Of a stretch of DNA of 64,000 bases, positions 60,506 to 64,000 are shown piece by piece. The notes under the pieces are model-generated. The model saw only the letters and a program-made list of their open reading frames with translations. It did not search any database and had not been told where the DNA came from. This DNA is from Microbacterium hydrocarbonoxydans. Its GTDB lineage: Bacteria; Actinomycetota; Actinomycetes; Actinomycetales; Microbacteriaceae. The stretch lies in contig NZ_JAAKXW010000002.1 of assembly GCF_011752045.1 (NCBI RefSeq), positions 542,030 through 606,029 of the forward strand. Reading direction: 5' to 3'. Numbering within the stretch: position 1 is the stretch's first letter; the number at the start of each line of letters is the position of its first letter. Both the position numbers and the translations under genes were made by a program.

Positions 60506-63500
60506 TCACACCCGCCGACGGAATCCGACGAACAGAATCGCTCCGAGGATGAGGATCAGCGCCACCCCTCCGATGAACGGAGCCTCACCGCCGGTCGCAG
60601 CGAGCGCTGCGGTCGTCGTCGAGGTTCCGGATCCAGAGAGAGCGGCAGCCGCCGCCCCGTTCGAAGCGGGGTTGTCCGCCCCGCCGGCGTTGTTTCCCGG
60701 CGTGCCGGGGGCGCCCGGGGTACCCGGAGTGCCCGGGGTACCCGGAGTGCCCGGGGTACCGGGGGTACCGGGGGTACCCGGAGTGCCCGGTGTACCCGGT
60801 GTACCCGGCGTACCCGGCGTACCCGGCGTACCAGGGGTCCCCGGAGTACCCGGAGTACCCGGGACGGCCGTGTCGATGAGGTCATCGACGACCGCCAGTG
60901 CGGACTCCACGAGCGCCGTGACCTGCTGGATCACGCCGCCCACAGTGTCGACGACGCCGCCGGCCAGTCCGCCCACGAGGGGGAGCTGACCTGCGGTGTC
61001 GCCGACGTCACCCGCAGCCTCCTGCAGGGCGGAGAGGGCGTCGCTTGCGACACCGCTCAGGTCGCCCACGCCCGGAAGCGTCGGCGTGCCCGGCTCGGAG
61101 CCCGGGAGGCCGGGGAGGATGCCGCCGACAGCGTCGACGACACCCCCCACCAGACCACCCACGTCGGGCGTACCCGGAAGACCAGGAACGCCCGGCTCGC
61201 TGCCGGGCAGGCCCGGAATGCTGGGGACTCCGGGCTCACCACCCGGAAGGCCCGGGAGGCCGGGGAGGATGCCGCCGACAGAGTCGACGACACCCCCCAC
61301 CAGACCGCCCAGGTTCGGAACGCCCGGCAGACCCGGAAGGCCGGGGACGCCAGGCTCGCCGCCCGGAACTGCGCCGACGAGGTCACCGATCGTCCCGATG
61401 AGGCCGCTGAGCGGGCCACCGACCACAGGCAGCCCTCCCGCGATTCCACCGATCAGGTCGAGAATCTCATCGACAGTGCCCGGGACACCGGGCTCGCCGC
61501 CGGGCAGGCCCGGCAGCTGGGGAAGACCCGGGATCAGACCACCGACGAGGTCAGTGACATCACCCAGACCCGGCAGGCCGGGAAGACCCGGGAGGCCCGG
61601 GTCGCCAGGCTCGCCGCCAGGAAGGCCCGGGAGTCCGGGGAGGATGCCGCCGACAGCGTCGACGACACCCCCCACCAGACCGCCCAGGTCAGGTGCTCCC
61701 GGGAGACCCGGAAGCTCGCCGCCAGGAAGACCCGGGAGCGACGGAAGGGCAGGGATCAGACCACCGATCAGATCGGTGACATCACCCAGACCCGGCAGAG
61801 AAGGAACACCCGGGAGACCCGGAACCTCGCCACCAGGAAGCCCGCCGACCACGTCACCGACGGTGTCGACGACATCACCCGCAGGACCACCCACGACCGG
61901 GAGCTGACCCGCAGCGTCACCGACAGAGTCGACGACATCACCGATCGAGCCGAGACCCGGCAGACCCGGGTCGCCAGGCTCGCCGCCAGGAAGGCCCGGG
62001 AGTCCGGGGAGGATGCCGCCGACAGCGTCGACGACACCCCCCACCAGACCACCCAGGTCAGGTGCTCCCGGCAGACCCGGCAGGCCGGGCTCACCAGGCT
62101 CGCCACCCGGGAGACCCGGGAGCGAGGGAAGGGCAGGGATCAGACCACCGACGATGTCGGTGACGTCACCCAGACCCGGCAGAGACGGGACACCGGGCAG
62201 GCCCGGCAGACCCGGGTCACCAGGCTCGCCGCCAGGAAGACCGCCGACCAGGTCACCGACCGTGTCGACGACCTCAGCAGCGGGACCACCCACCACCGGG
62301 AGCTGACCCGCAGTGTCACCGACAGAGTCGACAACATCACCGATCACACCCAGACCCGGCAGACCGGGCAGAGACGGCACTCCCGGGAGACCCGGGAGCT
62401 CGCCACCGGGAAGACCCGGCAGCGACGGAAGACCCGGGACCAGACCACCGATCACATCGGTGACATCACCCAGACCCGGCAGAGACGGAACACCCGGAAG
62501 CGAAGGAACACCCGGGAGACCCGGGACCTCGCCGCCAGGAAGACCGCCGACCAGGTCACCGACCGTGTCGACGACCTCGCCCGCAGGACCACCCACGACC
62601 GGGAGCTGACCCGCAGCGTCACCGACAGAGTCGACGACATCACCGATCACACCGAGACCCGGGAGACCCGGCAGGCCGGGCAGGGACGGCACTCCCGGGA
62701 GACCCGGGAGCTCGCCACCGGGAAGACCCGGCAGCGACGGAAGACCCGGAATCAGACCACCGACGATGTCAGTGACATCACCCAGACCCGGCAGGGACGG
62801 AACACCCGGAAGCGAAGGAACACCCGGGAGACCCGGAACCTCGCCACCCGGAAGCCCGCCGACCACGTCGCCGACCGTGTCGACAACCTCGCCCGCAGGA
62901 CCGCCCACCACCGGGAGCTGACCCGCAGCGTCACCGACAGAGTCGACAACATCACCGATCACACCAGGGATGCCAGGCAGACCCGGCAGCCCGGGCTCAC
63001 CAGGCTCGCCACCCGGGAGACCCGGCAGCGACGGAAGACCCGGGATCAGACCACCGATCACATCGGTGACATCACCCAGACCCGGCAGAGACGGAACACC
63101 CGGGAGACCCGGCAGGATGCCACCGACCGTGTCGACAACATCACCCACCAGACCACCCAGGTCAGGAACCCCGGGAAGACCCGGGAGCTCGCCACCGGGA
63201 AGACCCGGGAGCGAGGGAAGGGCAGGGACCAGACCACCGATCAGATCGGTGACATCACCCAGACCCGGCAGGCCCGGAAGACCCGGGTCGCCAGGCTCAC
63301 CACCGGGAAGACCCGGCAGCGAGGGAAGGGCAGGGACCAGACCACCGACGATGTCAGTGACATCACCCAGCCCCGGAAGGGACGGCAGACCCGGAACGCC
63401 AGGCTCACCACCGGGAAGACCCGGCAGCGACGGCAGACCGGGGAGCAGACCGCCGATGGTGTCGACGACACCACCGATCACTCCGCCCAGCTCGGGCAGA

Positions 63501-64000
63501 CCCGGAAGACCCGGGATGCTCGGGTCCGGAAGACCCGGAACACCCGGCAGACCCGGCAGACCGGGAAGGCCGCCGACGAGACCACCGACAGAGTCGACGA
63601 TTCCACCGACGACACCACCAAGGTTCGGCAGGCCCGGGAGACCGGGAAGCCCCGGAAGACCCGGGTCACCAGGCTCGCCGCCAGGAAGCCCACCCACGAG
63701 GTCGCCGACCGTGTCGACGACTTCACCAGCAGGACCACCCACCACCGGGAGCTGACCCGCAGCGTCACCGACAGAGTCGACGACGTCACCGATCACACCA
63801 GGGATGCCAGGCAGACCCGGCAGGCCGGGCAGGGACGGTACTCCCGGGAGGCCCGGGAGCTCGCCACCGGGAAGACCCGGCAGCGACGGAAGAGCAGGAA
63901 CACCAGGAAGAACATCGATCAGGCTGCCAACACCGTCAGCAACCTCACCGATCGTGTCACCCACCCCCGGAAGAGCAGGAACACCAGGAAGAACATCGAT
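60506..64000 (-). CDS. Giant collagen-like repeat surface protein with LAxTG anchor, N-terminus beyond window
   Basis: At least 1164 residues, still open at the window edge. Most of the chain is Gly-x-Pro triplets ([20 protein letters not shown]) interrupted by hydrophobic modules such as [27 protein letters not shown] (seven copies, five nearly identical) and [13 protein letters not shown]. Near the C-terminus, about 18 GTP triplets form a pure collagen-like stalk. The end has LAATG (60604-60590), a membrane helix and FRRRV, a sortase-E sorting signal. It is predicted to be cell-wall bound, with triple-helical or fibrous parts. No signal peptide is visible because the start is outside the window. 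Confidence 0.85.
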   Translation of the reverse strand: MDVLPGVPALPGVGDTIGEVADGVGSLIDVLPGVPALPSLPGLPGGELPGLPGVPSLPGLPGLPGIPGVIGDVVDSVGDAAGQLPVVGGPAGEVVDTVGDLVGGLPGGEPGDPGLPGLPGLPGLPNLGGVVGGIVDSVGGLVGGLPGLPGLPGVPGLPDPSIPGLPGLPELGGVIGGVVDTIGGLLPGLPSLPGLPGGEPGVPGLPSLPGLGDVTDIVGGLVPALPSLPGLPGGEPGDPGLPGLPGLGDVTDLIGGLVPALPSLPGLPGGELPGLPGVPDLGGLVGDVVDTVGGILPGLPGVPSLPGLGDVTDVIGGLIPGLPSLPGLPGGEPGEPGLPGLPGIPGVIGDVVDSVGDAAGQLPVVGGPAGEVVDTVGDVVGGLPGGEVPGLPGVPSLPGVPSLPGLGDVTDIVGGLIPGLPSLPGLPGGELPGLPGVPSLPGLPGLPGLGVIGDVVDSVGDAAGQLPVVGGPAGEVVDTVGDLVGGLPGGEVPGLPGVPSLPGVPSLPGLGDVTDVIGGLVPGLPSLPGLPGGELPGLPGVPSLPGLPGLGVIGDVVDSVGDTAGQLPVVGGPAAEVVDTVGDLVGGLPGGEPGDPGLPGLPGVPSLPGLGDVTDIVGGLIPALPSLPGLPGGEPGEPGLPGLPGAPDLGGLVGGVVDAVGGILPGLPGLPGGEPGDPGLPGLGSIGDVVDSVGDAAGQLPVVGGPAGDVVDTVGDVVGGLPGGEVPGLPGVPSLPGLGDVTDLIGGLIPALPSLPGLPGGELPGLPGAPDLGGLVGGVVDAVGGILPGLPGLPGGEPGDPGLPGLPGLPGLGDVTDLVGGLIPGLPQLPGLPGGEPGVPGTVDEILDLIGGIAGGLPVVGGPLSGLIGTIGDLVGAVPGGEPGVPGLPGLPGVPNLGGLVGGVVDSVGGILPGLPGLPGGEPGVPSIPGLPGSEPGVPGLPGTPDVGGLVGGVVDAVGGILPGLPGSEPGTPTLPGVGDLSGVASDALSALQEAAGDVGDTAGQLPLVGGLAGGVVDTVGGVIQQVTALVESALAVVDDLIDTAVPGTPGTPGTPGTPGTPGTPGTPGTPGTPGTPGTPGTPGTPGTPGTPGTPGAPGTPGNNAGGADNPASNGAAAAALSGSGTSTTTAALAATGGEAPFIGGVALILILGAILFVGFRRRV
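60697..60863. repeat. 9-bp tandem repeat encoding Gly-Thr-Pro
   Basis: About 18 copies of a 9-bp unit reading CCCGGGGTA or CCCGGAGTG on the plus strand, with small variations. Such an array is prone to changes in copy number, so the stalk length may vary between strains. Confidence 0.85.

Noticed and set aside
60697..60863. CRISPR array
   Set aside because: The repeats are 9 bp, contiguous and in frame with a coding sequence, without spacers.
60506..64000. Long plus-strand open frames rich in Pro/Gly/Arg opposite the repeat protein
   Set aside because: They are mirror frames of the GC-rich repeats without ribosome sites or starts; the minus frame has the signal-like end and sorting motif.

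Overview
The window looks like a chromosome segment of a high-GC actinobacterium of the family Microbacteriaceae, most likely Microbacterium. This rests on the very high GC content and GC-rich third codon positions, the furA-katA pair, a sortase-E-type LAxTG surface protein, ECF41 and ROK/LacI regulators, and many start codons sitting 5 to 7 bases after a TAnnnT box (leaderless-type promoters). I saw no rRNA or tRNA gene, CRISPR array, insertion sequence or prophage.

Layout. 1-2510: an atypical clpP pair (the second cut by the window edge) and a membrane protein with Leu-Gly heptad repeats. 2670-6652: a PLP trans-sulfuration enzyme with a divergent Lrp regulator, a small membrane protein and a MATE exporter. 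7005-12920: a ChvE/MmsA/MmsB-type monosaccharide ABC transporter, a ROK repressor and an extra single-domain ATPase. 12930-21435: a seven-gene minus-strand carbohydrate operon (two Gfo/Idh/MocA dehydrogenases, cupin protein, two permeases, lipoprotein receptor, DUF624 protein) facing a LacI regulator across a 25-bp palindrome. 21516-25444: a CycA-like permease, a DUF2871 protein and a two-component system. 25500-34902: a LacI repressor facing a seven-gene operon with a C45-type hydrolase/acyltransferase, a YtcJ-type amidohydrolase and a complete Dpp/Opp-type transporter. 34983-39702: IMPACT protein, J-domain protein, squalene-cyclase-like protein, furA and katA. 39864-42729: gluconate regulator, permease and kinase. 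42811-52757: housekeeping and accessory genes including msrA/msrB, a DUF808 protein, pnuC, a UPF0303 gene broken by one stop codon, an S4 protein, a nuclease and a maltokinase-like kinase. 53126-56106: an ECF41 sigma factor cluster. 56223-64000: dnaB with a run of DnaA-box-like sites upstream, two secreted repeat-rich proteins and a potassium channel.

How the genes work together. Four transport modules each carry their own regulator, and the control sites can be read: a 25-bp palindrome for the first LacI system, an AAACGTTT-core site inside a well-spaced promoter for the second, inverted half-sites around the gluconate permease promoter, and twin palindromes upstream of the ChvE-type operon. 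The ECF41 cluster has three (T/C)GTCACA-N16-GGTC elements, in front of the NAD(P)-binding protein gene, a small membrane protein gene and the sigma gene itself. Together with a free-standing SnoaL-like protein coupled to the sigma gene, this suggests a small self-contained regulon.

Limits. All family names come from reading motifs, without database searches. Starts were chosen from Shine-Dalgarno sequences, overlaps or TAnnnT spacing, and alternatives are stated where they exist. The least certain parts are the 52758-53125 stretch and the exact substrates of the transporters.
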